64,000 nt of DNA from Magnetococcales bacterium (GCA_015660855.1 JACSDG010000006.1:1-64000), one strand, 5' to 3'; positions 1 through 10,173 are shown, numbered from the stretch's first letter. Notes: generated by a model from the letters alone, not told the origin. A program made the numbers and translations.

Positions 1-1
1 C

Positions 2-223
2 CTGCGTTTGGGGGCACTGGAGGTATTGAACCAAGGACGGCAACCCATGCCCATGGTCCTGGACGACATTTTAGTCCATTTTGATGACCAGCGCGCCGTT
101 GCCGCCTTGAAAACTGTATCGAGTCTCAAGCGTCAGGTTCTCTATTTTACCCATCACCCACATATTGTTACGTTGGCGACGCAAGCATTGGATTCGGGAT
201 CTTTTGGGGTGCATCACCTTTAA
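2..223 (+). CDS. C-terminal fragment of an SMC/YhaN-like AAA ATPase (5' end outside window)
   Basis: Translation PMPMVLDDILVHFDDQRAVAALKTV..QVLYFTHH matches the Walker B/signature end of YhaN/SbcC-like ATPases; frame open to the window edge. Confidence 0.75.
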   Translation: MRLGALEVLNQGRQPMPMVLDDILVHFDDQRAVAALKTVSSLKRQVLYFTHHPHIVTLATQALDSGSFGVHHL

Positions 224-362
224 TAATTGTTCATTGTTAAACCTTTGGCAGGGAAGCCTCGTCCATTGACGGTGGTATGATATTTGCATTCTGGAGTCTG
301 AGCTTCGGTTTATCCAGACCGGATGCGATGTCAACCTTGAAGTCAAGAGGCTTTGAACAGCG

Positions 363-2375
363 ATGAAACTCCAAAGGAATGGGCGAATTCTGCCCTTGAT
401 AAGCTTGCTGTGCCTGTCGGCGTTGACGGGTGGTTGCATGGGCCAGGGGGGAGGTTCCGGTGCCGCCAGCGGTACCGAATCCGGTCCCCCCGCCGAGGTC
501 AAGGTAGGCAAGTTTCTTGACGGTCCTACCGATGGGTTGCTCTACCGCACCAGCGGCAACGATACCGGGGCGACCGACTCCAAGGGACAGTTCACCTACG
601 TCGATGGCGAAACCGTGACTTTCTACCTGGGAAGTTTGCCCCTGGGGTCAACGACGGCCCGAGGCGTTGTCACCCCCAGTGATCTGGTGGTTGGCGGTCA
701 CACAAACCATGAGGAAGTCGTCAATCTTTCCCGGTTTTTGCAGACTTTGGATGAAGACGGGGATCCCGACAATGGGATCACCATATCGGCGCAGGCTCGT
801 GCGGCAGCGCAGATACATTTTCCTCAAGGGCCTGATTATTCGCTTTTTTTTAAAACGGATGGCCATGGAGAAGGCTTTGCCAAGGATTCCAGTTTGCCTG
901 CGGAGTCGGTCGCCACCAAGGGATTGGAAGAATTCTTCAAGGATGCGGGAATATTTCGCTATAAAAAATCCAATTGGATCGAGCTAAACGACATCGCCGG
1001 CTACCTTGTACCGAAAAGTTTCGCCATCAACCATCTGCGCAGCACCATACAAAAGCAGACGGAAAGCTGGACTATGGATTTGGCACCCGTGAAAACTCCC
1101 CAACCGGATCCCACGATGAGAACCGCAGCGGCAAGTAGCCCCTCCACCAGCACCATTTTGGTGCCGGGAACGGCGGAATTCAGCGTGAAGTATGCCTCAA
1201 CGGACACATCCTCCAGCTCGACAAGCACCGCCAGTACGTATCAATATTACGATCCCAACACAATGCCCTTGCTCGACGGAAAGATCACCTTTAAAGGGGT
1301 CAGCGTCACCACCACGGTGACATCCACTTCGACGCCAACCAGCAGCACAACGGCAGCCACCACCGGAACGACACCCGCAGCCACCACGACGACGAGGGAT
1401 GTGACGGTGACAGGTGATCTTCTCGTCACTTTCACGGGAGCTGCGGTAAGTCTGGTCGCCAAAATTGGTACCGACGGAAAGAAACAGGGGCAGCTCAATA
1501 TTGAATTGCTGGATAACTCATCCGGGAATACCGCCACCTTCACCCCCGATGCCAGCACCACGGAGAGCGTTTCCATACCACCATCAAGTATTTCCTCGTT
1601 GGTTTTTAAAGCCACCGTCAATTTGGAGACCGGTGCGATCAGCGATAGCAAGTATTCCATCAAATTTGCCAACCAAACCGGGGAAACCGGTCCGAATCTT
1701 GGGACCGCCTTTGGCACCTGGAGTCGGGGCAATGACAGCGGCAACATTATTTTCAACGAGCTGTATCGCGGTCTAACGTCAAGAAACAGTGGCAAAACCT
1801 GGGAACTCTATGGCATCGGCTATACCGATCAGGAGATGGTGGCCGAGCTTTCTGGAAATGCGGGGGCCTATACCCAATTGTCCACCAACAGAACCAACCT
1901 AAAACTTATTGCCGACGCCAATACCTGGTCGGACAAAAAAAATCCGGTTTCCCTGGAAGGGTTCATTGGCTTTCAGATTATGATTTACGATCAGTCTGTG
2001 AAAGTTGACAAGTTGGTCGTGTCGAATGGATCGGGTGGAACAACAGATGTCACCGAAACAACCGAAAAAACATTTGCCAACGGTGATAAACGTTATTTTA
2101 ATCTGGTCTCGTCAAACATGGCTGAGAGCACAAACTTGAAGAAGGTATTGTCCGAAGATCTGAGTGAAAAAACGACGACGACGACGACGGCCACGACAAC
2201 CGGTACCGATTCAAACACGAGCGGCACCGAGACCTGGGGTATTGCCGATTCCGGCGCGGGTCCAGGAATGATTTCGGTCGTATTTACAAAAAATTCTGCC
2301 TTGAAAAGTGCCGGCTATGCCTTCCAGTCCACGCTTTCCAGCCAGGATACACTGACCATGAATCTGGTCCAATAA
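363..2375 (+). CDS. Thr/Ser-rich secreted lipoprotein of unknown function
   Basis: Signal peptide with lipobox-like LTGGC; long low-complexity Thr/Ser stretches. Confidence 0.7.
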   Translation: MKLQRNGRILPLISLLCLSALTGGCMGQGGGSGAASGTESGPPAEVKVGKFLDGPTDGLLYRTSGNDTGATDSKGQFTYVDGETVTFYLGSLPLGSTTARGVVTPSDLVVGGHTNHEEVVNLSRFLQTLDEDGDPDNGITISAQARAAAQIHFPQGPDYSLFFKTDGHGEGFAKDSSLPAESVATKGLEEFFKDAGIFRYKKSNWIELNDIAGYLVPKSFAINHLRSTIQKQTESWTMDLAPVKTPQPDPTMRTAAASSPSTSTILVPGTAEFSVKYASTDTSSSSTSTASTYQYYDPNTMPLLDGKITFKGVSVTTTVTSTSTPTSSTTAATTGTTPAATTTTRDVTVTGDLLVTFTGAAVSLVAKIGTDGKKQGQLNIELLDNSSGNTATFTPDASTTESVSIPPSSISSLVFKATVNLETGAISDSKYSIKFANQTGETGPNLGTAFGTWSRGNDSGNIIFNELYRGLTSRNSGKTWELYGIGYTDQEMVAELSGNAGAYTQLSTNRTNLKLIADANTWSDKKNPVSLEGFIGFQIMIYDQSVKVDKLVVSNGSGGTTDVTETTEKTFANGDKRYFNLVSSNMAESTNLKKVLSEDLSEKTTTTTTATTTGTDSNTSGTETWGIADSGAGPGMISVVFTKNSALKSAGYAFQSTLSSQDTLTMNLVQ

Positions 2376-2407
2376 CGTCAAAGACATCATGCCCTTCGGG
2401 CAGGAAC

Positions 2408-2478
2408 CAAAACCTTGGGGGGGGGTGATCCCCCCCGCAACCCCCACAATATTTTTTGCCAAACTTTGTTTTTCCGAT
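2408..2478 (+). repeat. GC-rich palindromic intergenic repeat, copy A (short variant)
   Basis: CAAAACCTTGGGGGG...GATCCCCCCC...TTTTTGCCAAACTTTGTTTTTCCGAT shared with other copies in the window. Confidence 0.85.
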
Positions 2479-2487
2479 ACCTGAGAA

Positions 2488-3294
2488 TCATTTAAGGACA
2501 TGGCCAAGCTTGGAAAGAAATTCCACCGTGAACGCCTCAGGTGGAACCTCTTTTTCATCCTGTGTTCCCAACCGCCATTCTGATCGATAAAGGGGATTCA
2601 TTTCGGAAAAAGTTTGCATCAGCGCAGGCCGGTATCGGTTCCGGGCCATCCCCTTCACATCCTCAAAACGAACACGTTTGAAAACTTCATTTTCTCTGGC
2701 ATATTGAACCAACTCAGAAGGGACATGGAATTTTTTATCGACTTTCATCGTCATGAACGCATAGGGAACCCCCTTCGTCGTAGGCGTCAGTTTCAGATAT
2801 TGAAAATCTTTATCCTCTCTTTCCGCTTGCGCCTGATGATGCAGATGAAATGGCCCGGCCAACAAGTCCATGTTATTGAAAACACCACCAACAATAGACT
2901 GGCGCAACTCGCTCTTCCTCGGTTCCAGTTCCCCCGGCATATGGGTCCAAACCACGCTGCCATCCCACAAGGCACTGCGTCCGCGTAGTTGCGGTGGATC
3001 CACAATCAAAACAACCATCTGCCCTGATTTGTTTTGCGCCGAAAAAAGAGAAATGCTACTCTTGCGCCTGTCGGGTGTTGTGTTTTCAACGACATAATAA
3101 ATTCGATAGGACTCGGGAAACATGGTCTGATCCACCTTCAGCAAAATATTCTGCCCCTCAACATCCACGACAGCCCATGATTCATGGGACCATGGGGCGA
3201 GAATAATAAGGAATAACAGAGATATCAGACTGGAACGTTTTCGCATAACCATTGATCCTTGCTTTTGGTTTCTAAAAAGGGAAAATCTTTGCAC
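2488..3294 (-). CDS. Outer-membrane lipoprotein-sorting (LolA-like) domain protein
   Basis: N-terminal signal peptide and GRSALWDGSVVWTHMPGELEPRKSELRQSIVGGVFNNMDLL pattern. Confidence 0.5.
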   Translation of the reverse strand: MQRFSLFRNQKQGSMVMRKRSSLISLLFLIILAPWSHESWAVVDVEGQNILLKVDQTMFPESYRIYYVVENTTPDRRKSSISLFSAQNKSGQMVVLIVDPPQLRGRSALWDGSVVWTHMPGELEPRKSELRQSIVGGVFNNMDLLAGPFHLHHQAQAEREDKDFQYLKLTPTTKGVPYAFMTMKVDKKFHVPSELVQYARENEVFKRVRFEDVKGMARNRYRPALMQTFSEMNPLYRSEWRLGTQDEKEVPPEAFTVEFLSKLGHVLK

Positions 3295-3380
3295 AAAAAA
3301 ACAGGGAGATGTTTCATTTAAATAGGATCAACTCAACCAGCGACGTTGAAAATAAACTAAGATCTTCATGGATTTAAAAT

Positions 3381-3998
3381 ATGGTAATGGATTGGATTTT
3401 GATCCTGGCAGGTTTTTGGGGCATGATTCGTTTTGTTCTGGTGCCGGCGTGGAAGTATTGGAAAGCAAGTCGTACACGGTCCTATTGTCCTTCCATCGTC
3501 CTGCCAAGATTTGAAAAAAGTTTCGATCACGCCAGACGCATCCCCAGTCGCAGAAAAAGCCAGAAAGACCACAGGGTCAATCTGTACCGCCTAACGTGTT
3601 CATGCCACCAGCGCAACACCCGGAGAAAATACAGTCCACCACAAGACATCCGCCGCATGTGTCGGCATTTACGCAAGGAACTGGAACGGGGTCAAGGATG
3701 CCTGCTACCAGATCATCCAGGTACGCGGAAACGACGTGGCCCTTGGTTTTCACCCAAAAAACGATTTTGTCCGCGTTTATTCCCGGCGCACAGGAAACAA
3801 TGAACCACCCGGAAACCCGCCAACCGGACACTACGACAAATTTACCTTTCTCATAAGCCAGGAGATCTGGATCTACGGCGATCCACCTCCAGATTCAGAA
3901 CACATCATTCCCGCCATTTCCGAGACAATCAACGCCTTCCGGCACCACTACGATTCCCGCCCATCTATTTTCGGTCGGCTGCGGCAACACTTTTAATA
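3381..3998 (+). pseudogene. SWIM-like CxC..CxH zinc-motif protein, apparently frameshifted near 3688-3691
   Basis: Frame of 3381 encodes YRLTCSCHQRNTRRKYSPPQDIRRMCRHLRKELER; plausible coding then continues in the +1 frame as VKDACYQIIQVRGNDVALGFHPKNDFVRVYSRR; join falls at a GGGG run. Confidence 0.5.
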
Positions 3999-4007
3999 AA
4001 TAATTAA

Positions 4008-4628
4008 TCAGTCAGCCGATCCTACAGACTGGAATTTGGGCTTGCGGTCGCCGTTGGCAAACTGCTCTTCCATTTTTTCCATGACTTCAGCAGTATTGTC
4101 ATGGAATTTTCCTTTCAGTAGAAACGGACCAATCATGGGAGGGATCCAAAAATCGGGAACCAGTTCCGAAGAATAAATCACACGGGTTCCCTGCTCTGCC
4201 GCAAATATTTTCCAGCGTACCCAACCGGAACGAAAACCATTTTTAGCCGGATGGACGATAAAAACGACTTCCCATTCCTTGATGATAACGGTCTGGTTCA
4301 AAGTTCGCTCCAGACAAAAAAACAAAATACAGGAACGCAAATCCATGCGTGCCAACAGCCGGTTCCCGGCTTTTCGTTCCACAAGTCGGCTTTCCAGGAC
4401 ATCCGAACTCAACCGTTCCAGATTATCCACATCCACGATGCCAGCCTTCACCCGATCCGGAGGCAATGCCACAAAAGCTTCGGCACCAATCCGATAGTGT
4501 CCTTTATCGTGACTCACATTGACACGAACGACTTCAGCCGCCCGGACAGACCGCATCGGCAATACCCATCCCAAACCGGTCAGAACGATAAACAGCAACA
4601 TGGGCAGACAATAACCCTGATTTTTCAT
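4008..4628 (-). CDS. SRPBCC (START-like) family protein with signal peptide
   Basis: Translation features typical of polyketide cyclase/SRPBCC proteins. Confidence 0.6.
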   Translation of the reverse strand: MKNQGYCLPMLLFIVLTGLGWVLPMRSVRAAEVVRVNVSHDKGHYRIGAEAFVALPPDRVKAGIVDVDNLERLSSDVLESRLVERKAGNRLLARMDLRSCILFFCLERTLNQTVIIKEWEVVFIVHPAKNGFRSGWVRWKIFAAEQGTRVIYSSELVPDFWIPPMIGPFLLKGKFHDNTAEVMEKMEEQFANGDRKPKFQSVGSAD

Positions 4629-4648
4629 AACGCAATCAACCCCGACCC

Positions 4649-5506
4649 TCAGGACTTAAGACAAGCAACCTCCCTGACGACTTCGACCCAGAATTCACCC
4701 CAGCGCACCTCCCAATGGCGAATTTTCAAACCGGAGGCATTCATTTCCCGGGTCAAGGATTCCTGGGTGTATTCGATTTCATGCGTGGGATCCAGACGCC
4801 ATTCCACCCCCAGTTCTTTTTTCAACGGAACCCGCCAATCCCTTTCAAAGGCGGGAACCCGCACCAACAACAAGGACGGTTGATAACGGTCCATGACCGA
4901 CTGTAAAAAAACAACCCTTTGATCCAAATGCTCCAGGACGTTGGATAGTACAACACAATCAAACACCCCGGATTCAAACTCCTTGAGGGCATCGCCTTGA
5001 CGAAACGTCAGGTTGGGGTGAACATGTTTTTGCTGGGCTTCCAAAATTTTTTCGGGAGAAATATCCATCCCCACGACGATAGCCCCCTTTTGGGCCAGGT
5101 TGAAAGCCAGCAAACCGCCGCCACAACCAATATCCATCACCCTTTGCCCTGGCTGGACCCGTTCCAGAAAAAAATCGATGTAACGGGTATGGCGGTATTT
5201 GGTATGCAACCCTTTGTCGTAGCGAACCGACTGGCGACCCTGGATGGTATAAAGAAACGCATCCAGACGAAAAAGAAACCGCAAGGATTGGTCCACAGGC
5301 ATGGTCCCCGCCAAATCCCTGATGGTTTTTTGCATGGCATCCCGGGCCTGTTCCGGTTCCAGGGTCAAAACCAGCTCCTGGAGGAGCCGAACCCGGTAAT
5401 ACCAAGGTATCCACCCAAAGAGCCTCGCCAACATTTTTTTCAGCATGGTTCCATCCTGACATCTTTGCCAACCCAAACCAACCGATTCGCACCCATGATA
5501 CTCCAA
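4649..5506 (-). CDS. Class I SAM-dependent methyltransferase
   Basis: VMDIGCGGGLLAFNLAQKGAIVVGMDIS motif I and VVLSNVLEHL motif. Confidence 0.85.
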   Translation of the reverse strand: MEYHGCESVGLGWQRCQDGTMLKKMLARLFGWIPWYYRVRLLQELVLTLEPEQARDAMQKTIRDLAGTMPVDQSLRFLFRLDAFLYTIQGRQSVRYDKGLHTKYRHTRYIDFFLERVQPGQRVMDIGCGGGLLAFNLAQKGAIVVGMDISPEKILEAQQKHVHPNLTFRQGDALKEFESGVFDCVVLSNVLEHLDQRVVFLQSVMDRYQPSLLLVRVPAFERDWRVPLKKELGVEWRLDPTHEIEYTQESLTREMNASGLKIRHWEVRWGEFWVEVVREVACLKS

Positions 5507-5523
5507 ATTCTAGCAGGACGCTT

Positions 5524-6642
5524 ATGATCCATCTCCTCCCCTCAGCCGATTATGAATATTACCTTGGCGGCAATTTTTTGCGGGAGGAACAGGTTTTGCT
5601 GGAACCGACCGACCGGCTTTTGTCCCTGTACGAATCCCTTGGTCTGAAGATCACCTTGTTTTGCGATGTTGCCTGTATTTGGCGTTACAGGGAATGGGGT
5701 GAGGAAAACATTGCGTCGCAGATGGAACAACAGATGCGAGATGCCCTGTCCCGAGGTCATGACGTTCAGGCCCATCTCCATCCCCACTGGTTAAAAACCG
5801 AACGGGCGGGAAGACGCTATGAATTTCGTAAGGAAGATTATTTATTGGGAACTCTCGACGCCAACGCGGAGCGTTGCCAAGCCGCCATGGAACACATATT
5901 AGGCCGAAGTGCGGCCTATCTCAACGATCTCCTGCAACCGGTAGACCCAGAATATCGCTGCGTCGCCTTTCGGGCCGGGGGTTACGGCTTGCAACCACGG
6001 GAAAAAATGGTCATAGCCGCCTTGATCAAAGCCGGTTTTGCCATCGACTCCAGCATCATTCCAGGATTTATTTACCGCTCATCGACCCACCAGGTCGATT
6101 TCAGCACCGCCCCGCGACTGGCCAACTATTGGCTTGACCCACAGAATGGCCTAGCCCAACCGGCCCCCGAAGGCACGGGCATCTATGAGATTCCCATCGC
6201 CTCCATGCAATTGACCCCCATGCAAAGTTGGGGCGTCAATCTGCCAGAAGCCTTGCGACAAGCCATGGCCATACTCACAGGCCAGGATGGGGCAACCGCA
6301 CACAGGGGCGAGCCTTGCGACACCCCCCCCCAAGACACAAAGGCCTCACGTTGGCATCGCGCCTACTGGCGCAGTCGATCCCTGCTGCAAACCCGTTTTC
6401 ACCGTCTGGAGGCGGGACCCAGCCTGCATCTACTCCGAACCACCCTGGACCGATATCTGCAAAACCTCCCGGCAACCCAGCCCGTGATTCATCTATCCCT
6501 CAACAGCCATCCCAAAGGGATGACGCAACATCATTTGGACGTGTTAAAACGTTTTCACCGGGAAACCAACCAACGCCACCCCAATACCCTCCGCTGCATC
6601 ACCTTCCGCGAGGCTTGGCAGCAAATGACATCTGAAATATGA
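5524..6642 (+). CDS. Polysaccharide deacetylase-like protein
   Basis: HDVQAHLHPHW and FRAGGYG motifs. Confidence 0.55.
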   Translation: MIHLLPSADYEYYLGGNFLREEQVLLEPTDRLLSLYESLGLKITLFCDVACIWRYREWGEENIASQMEQQMRDALSRGHDVQAHLHPHWLKTERAGRRYEFRKEDYLLGTLDANAERCQAAMEHILGRSAAYLNDLLQPVDPEYRCVAFRAGGYGLQPREKMVIAALIKAGFAIDSSIIPGFIYRSSTHQVDFSTAPRLANYWLDPQNGLAQPAPEGTGIYEIPIASMQLTPMQSWGVNLPEALRQAMAILTGQDGATAHRGEPCDTPPQDTKASRWHRAYWRSRSLLQTRFHRLEAGPSLHLLRTTLDRYLQNLPATQPVIHLSLNSHPKGMTQHHLDVLKRFHRETNQRHPNTLRCITFREAWQQMTSEI

Positions 6643-6847
6643 TACTCCATAAATTGGATTTCTCTGGACACTAAGACTGATTTCTACGAAAATTGGCGAC
6701 AGAATTGCGGCGCAAATGGCCACCACGGCCCAAATTTTATGAAGTGGGTCAGTTCGGTGAAGGTACTGTCCAGTAATCCGCCAGAGGTGGTGGTGGGTTC
6801 GTTCATCATGGTTGTGTCATAACGGTGGTTTATGGAGTCTTTCCAAG

Positions 6848-7816
6848 ATGAAACAACGTCAGCTGATCAGCTTCGACTGGGCCTTGAAGCGACTGCTGCG
6901 CAGCAAGGCCAATTTCGAGATCCTGGAAGGCTTCCTGAGCGAACTTCTCCGGGACGATGTGCGCATCATGGAGGTTCTGGAAAGTGAAGGCAACCAAGAG
7001 TCCCGTAACGATAAATTCAACCGGGTGGATCTCAAGGTCAAGAATGGCCGGGACGAGATCATCATCATTGAATTGCAGTACGAACGGGAATGGGACTACC
7101 TGCAACGCCTGTTGTACGGCACCGCCAAGGCTATTACCGAACACATGACAGAAGGCAAACCCTACGCCAGCGTCGTCAAAATCATTTCCATCAGCATCCT
7201 TTACTTCGACCTGGGACGTGGCACCGATTATATCTATGTGGGCAACACCACGTTCAAAGGCATGCATACCCATGAGGAACTGGGATTGGACGAAAGACAA
7301 AAAGCTTTGTTTCAAAGGAGTTCAGTAGCCGCCATCTTCCCGGAGTATTACCTGATCAAGGTGAAAAGCTTCGACGATGTTGCCCGCGACACCCTGGACG
7401 AGTGGATCTACTTTCTGAAAAACGCCGACATTCGTGAAAACTTCACAGCCCAGGGTCTGAGAAAAGCCAAGGAAAAGCTCAACATCATGCAATTGCCAGA
7501 GGCAGAAAGAAAGGCCTACGAACGCTATCAAGACGACCTGCACGATCAAGCCAGCTTTGTATTATCTACCTATGGGGCCGGTCAATGGGAAGGACGGCAG
7601 GAAGGACGGCAGGAAGGACGGCAGGAAGGACGGCAGGAAGGACGGCAGGAAGGCGAGGCCAAAATATTAACTCGCCTGCTTCAACGCCGCTTTGGCAATC
7701 TGCCCGAATGGGCTAACCAAGAAATAGCCAAGGCCGAACCGCCTTTATTGGAGGAGTGGAGTCTTCGCATCTTCGATGCCCAGTCCCTGGACGATGTTTT
7801 CTCGGACAAGGCGTGA
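6848..7816 (+). CDS. Rpn family (PD-(D/E)XK nuclease) recombination-promoting nuclease/putative transposase
   Basis: ISFDWALKRLLRSKANFEILEGFLSELL ... IIIELQYEREWDYLQRLLYGTAKAI; ORF opens at 6812 but the conserved N-terminus starts at the ATG at 6848. Confidence 0.85.
   Translation: MKQRQLISFDWALKRLLRSKANFEILEGFLSELLRDDVRIMEVLESEGNQESRNDKFNRVDLKVKNGRDEIIIIELQYEREWDYLQRLLYGTAKAITEHMTEGKPYASVVKIISISILYFDLGRGTDYIYVGNTTFKGMHTHEELGLDERQKALFQRSSVAAIFPEYYLIKVKSFDDVARDTLDEWIYFLKNADIRENFTAQGLRKAKEKLNIMQLPEAERKAYERYQDDLHDQASFVLSTYGAGQWEGRQEGRQEGRQEGRQEGRQEGEAKILTRLLQRRFGNLPEWANQEIAKAEPPLLEEWSLRIFDAQSLDDVFSDKA
7591..7650 (+). repeat. 12-bp tandem repeat (AGGACGGCAGGA x5) inside the Rpn-like gene
   Basis: Five perfect consecutive 12-mers encoding (GRQE)n. 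Confidence 0.95.
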
Positions 7817-7830
7817 ATAACCATTTCCAA

Positions 7831-9015
7831 TCACATCGGCTCCATCGTATCCCACCGGTGACACTGGGGACATTTCCAATAGATATCCTGCGACTGAAAA
7901 CCACATTGGGAACATTGAAACCCCGGCTGCCGCGACAATAAATGATCCAGGCAACGCACAGCCACGCCAAGGGCCTCCTCCTCCCGATGCAAATGCTCCA
8001 ACAACCGAATCAACAACCTAGCCAACTCCACCGAACCGGGATACTTGGAATATCCCCGCAACAACGCATCCACCGCATCCCGCGTTCGATTTCGCGCTTG
8101 CAGCTCCCGACTCCAAAGCGCGACCAGACGGGGCGACGCCGAAGAGGCATTGACCGCATCCCGCATGCAAGATTCAAAACCTTCCAAATCATCCTTTTTG
8201 GCATAGGCCCGCTTGAGCGGCTCCACCAACATGAAAAAATGGCTGGGCCGGTTTTTTTTCAAGGTCGCAAAACATTGAATCGCCGCCTTGACCTTGCCCT
8301 GGGCCAACTGCGCCTCCCCCAACAATCGAAAAGCTTCCACACAACCAGGATAAACCTTGATCGCCTTGCGAAACCATTCCATCGCCGGCTGCACATCCCC
8401 CTCACCCGCCGTCCGCGATTGCTCCATGCCAATCTTGATCAGTAAATGCGCCTCCCGCCTTGGATCTTCCTCGCCCGTCACCTTGACCAAGCGTTTAAGA
8501 ATCTCCAAAGCCATGTCCCACCGGCCCTCATTTTCATGCAACGCCTGAAGTCCAGCCAAAGCCTTGCGATGATTCGGGTCCAATTCCAACACCCGGCGGT
8601 AAGCATCCACCGCCCGATCCACAAAACCACCCTGACGATAATCCTCCGCCAAGGCGTACAATGCCGCCTTGCGATGGGCCTCGCTCAAATTGGGACGCGC
8701 AATAAGATTTTGATGGATGCGAATGGCCCGCCCCACCTCGCCTCGGGAACGAAATAAATTGCCCAAGGAAAGATGAATCTCAACCGTTTCAGAATTGATC
8801 CGCACCACATTGACAAAAGCCTCAATAGCTTTGTCAGGCTCGTCGGATAGCAAAAAATTAAGACCACGAAATGTATAGGAAGTTTCCTGCTGCCGCTCTT
8901 GCTCCTCCCCAAAACCGGAAGCATCGTCACGCCCCATCCGATAGCCCGCCCGGAAAACTACCGCACCCACCGTAATGGCCAGGGCAGCCCAACCCGTCAA
9001 ATGCGCCAGGTCCAT
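7831..9015 (-). CDS. lapB: Lipopolysaccharide assembly protein LapB (TPR + rubredoxin-like zinc ribbon)
   Basis: TPR repeats, C-terminal CSQCGFQSQDIYWKCPQC ribbon, adjacent lapA. Confidence 0.88.
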   Translation of the reverse strand: MDLAHLTGWAALAITVGAVVFRAGYRMGRDDASGFGEEQERQQETSYTFRGLNFLLSDEPDKAIEAFVNVVRINSETVEIHLSLGNLFRSRGEVGRAIRIHQNLIARPNLSEAHRKAALYALAEDYRQGGFVDRAVDAYRRVLELDPNHRKALAGLQALHENEGRWDMALEILKRLVKVTGEEDPRREAHLLIKIGMEQSRTAGEGDVQPAMEWFRKAIKVYPGCVEAFRLLGEAQLAQGKVKAAIQCFATLKKNRPSHFFMLVEPLKRAYAKKDDLEGFESCMRDAVNASSASPRLVALWSRELQARNRTRDAVDALLRGYSKYPGSVELARLLIRLLEHLHREEEALGVAVRCLDHLLSRQPGFQCSQCGFQSQDIYWKCPQCHRWDTMEPM

Positions 9016-9072
9016 CACTTCCGTTGACCAATAAAGCAGTTCATGAGAGCGTGCTGCCCTTCGGGCAGGAAC

Positions 9073-9167
9073 CAAAACCTTGGGGGCTTTGCCCCCAAAC
9101 CCCCACCGGGGGGGATGATCCCCCCCGGACCCCCGCAATAATTTTTGCCAAACTTTGTTTTTCCAAT
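9073..9167 (+). repeat. GC-rich palindromic intergenic repeat, copy B
   Basis: Same module order as other copies: CCTTGGGGGC..GCCCCC, GGGGGGATGATCCCCCC, AATTTTTGCCAAACTTTGTTTTTCC. Confidence 0.9.
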
Positions 9168-9393
9168 ACGTAAATCAAATCACCAGGTCGCATGGCTTTT
9201 TGAGGATCCCCCCTCCCCGACCCGGAATGAAACCAACTTTTTTTTCGCTGGAAAAAAATCGGCAACAAACACAAAACTACCAGAAAAAAAGGCCAACCAT
9301 GAACAACACCTCATGGTCACTCCATATACTTTAAGTTGGAGGATGCAAACCATTCAAAACAACACCGGCAACCCCATCCCCTCACCCCTCGAT

Positions 9394-9699
9394 CTACAAC
9401 TGCAAATCACTTTCCAAAGGCTGGTTGCGCAGATTGGTCAATTCCCGCTCCAAAGCCTGGTTCTGCCGCAACAACCGTTCCACACGACGACGCATGGCAC
9501 TGACACGACCCCAACCTGAGACCGCACCAATAACAAAGCCAAGTAGCAAAGAGACAAACGCGAGGACAAAGATCGGCACACTTGCCAAAGGCCAGAGGCC
9601 AGGGGCATGAATAACCACATCTTCCTGGTTATTCAGGGCAAAAACCACCGCGATGACGGTCAAAAACATAACCATCACAAGATTGATCCAACCGCCCAT
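9394..9699 (-). CDS. lapA: LapA family protein (DUF1049)
   Basis: Two TM segments, ALNNQEDV and FVLAFVSLLLGFVIGA, next to lapB. Confidence 0.8.
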   Translation of the reverse strand: MGGWINLVMVMFLTVIAVVFALNNQEDVVIHAPGLWPLASVPIFVLAFVSLLLGFVIGAVSGWGRVSAMRRRVERLLRQNQALERELTNLRNQPLESDLQL

Positions 9700-9726
9700 A
9701 AGAGCCGATCTTTAAGGAGGGAACAT

Positions 9727-9858
9727 GATGCCCTGCGGGCATAAAGTCAAAATCAAAACCTTGGGGGCTTCGCCCCCAAACCCCCATAGGCATGAAGCTT
9801 TTTGTTTAAATTCAAAAACACCGCAAAAATTTTTGCCAAACCTCGTTTTTCCGACACC
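9727..9858 (+). repeat. GC-rich palindromic intergenic repeat, copy C (divergent centre)
   Basis: GCCCTGCGGGC, CCTTGGGGGCTTCGCCCCCAAA and TTTTTGCCAAACCTCGTTTTTCCGA modules; central palindrome replaced by GAAGCTTTTTGTTTAAA. Confidence 0.8.
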
Positions 9859-9897
9859 CAAACATTCTGGGGGAGAGTCTCCGGTCATCAGAAGAAA

Positions 9898-10173
9898 TCA
9901 ATGATCCACCCGCTCCCGCAATTCCTTGCCTGCCTTGAAGAAAAGAACACGCTTTGAATCAACGTGAACCTTATCCCCCGTCTTGGGATTGCGCCCGTCA
10001 CGCGAACGCCGTTCCTTAAGTCCAAAACTTCCGAACCCACGCAGCTCCACGCGATTGCCATCTTCCAAAGACTGACTGATCTCCTCGAAAACGGTGTTGA
10101 CGACAACCTCGGCATCTTTTCTGGACAACCCCTTTTGCCTGGAAAGGGCGTTGATCAACGCTGACTTGGTCAT
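9898..10173 (-). CDS. ihfB: Integration host factor beta subunit
   Basis: MTKSALINALSRQKGLSRKDAEVVVNTVFEEISQSLEDGNRVELRGFGSFGLKERRSRDGRNPKTGDKV. Confidence 0.92.
   Translation of the reverse strand: MTKSALINALSRQKGLSRKDAEVVVNTVFEEISQSLEDGNRVELRGFGSFGLKERRSRDGRNPKTGDKVHVDSKRVLFFKAGKELRERVDH

Noticed and set aside
7591-7650. Tandem repeats considered as CRISPR-like
   Set aside because: Contiguous 12-bp units without spacers and inside a coding frame
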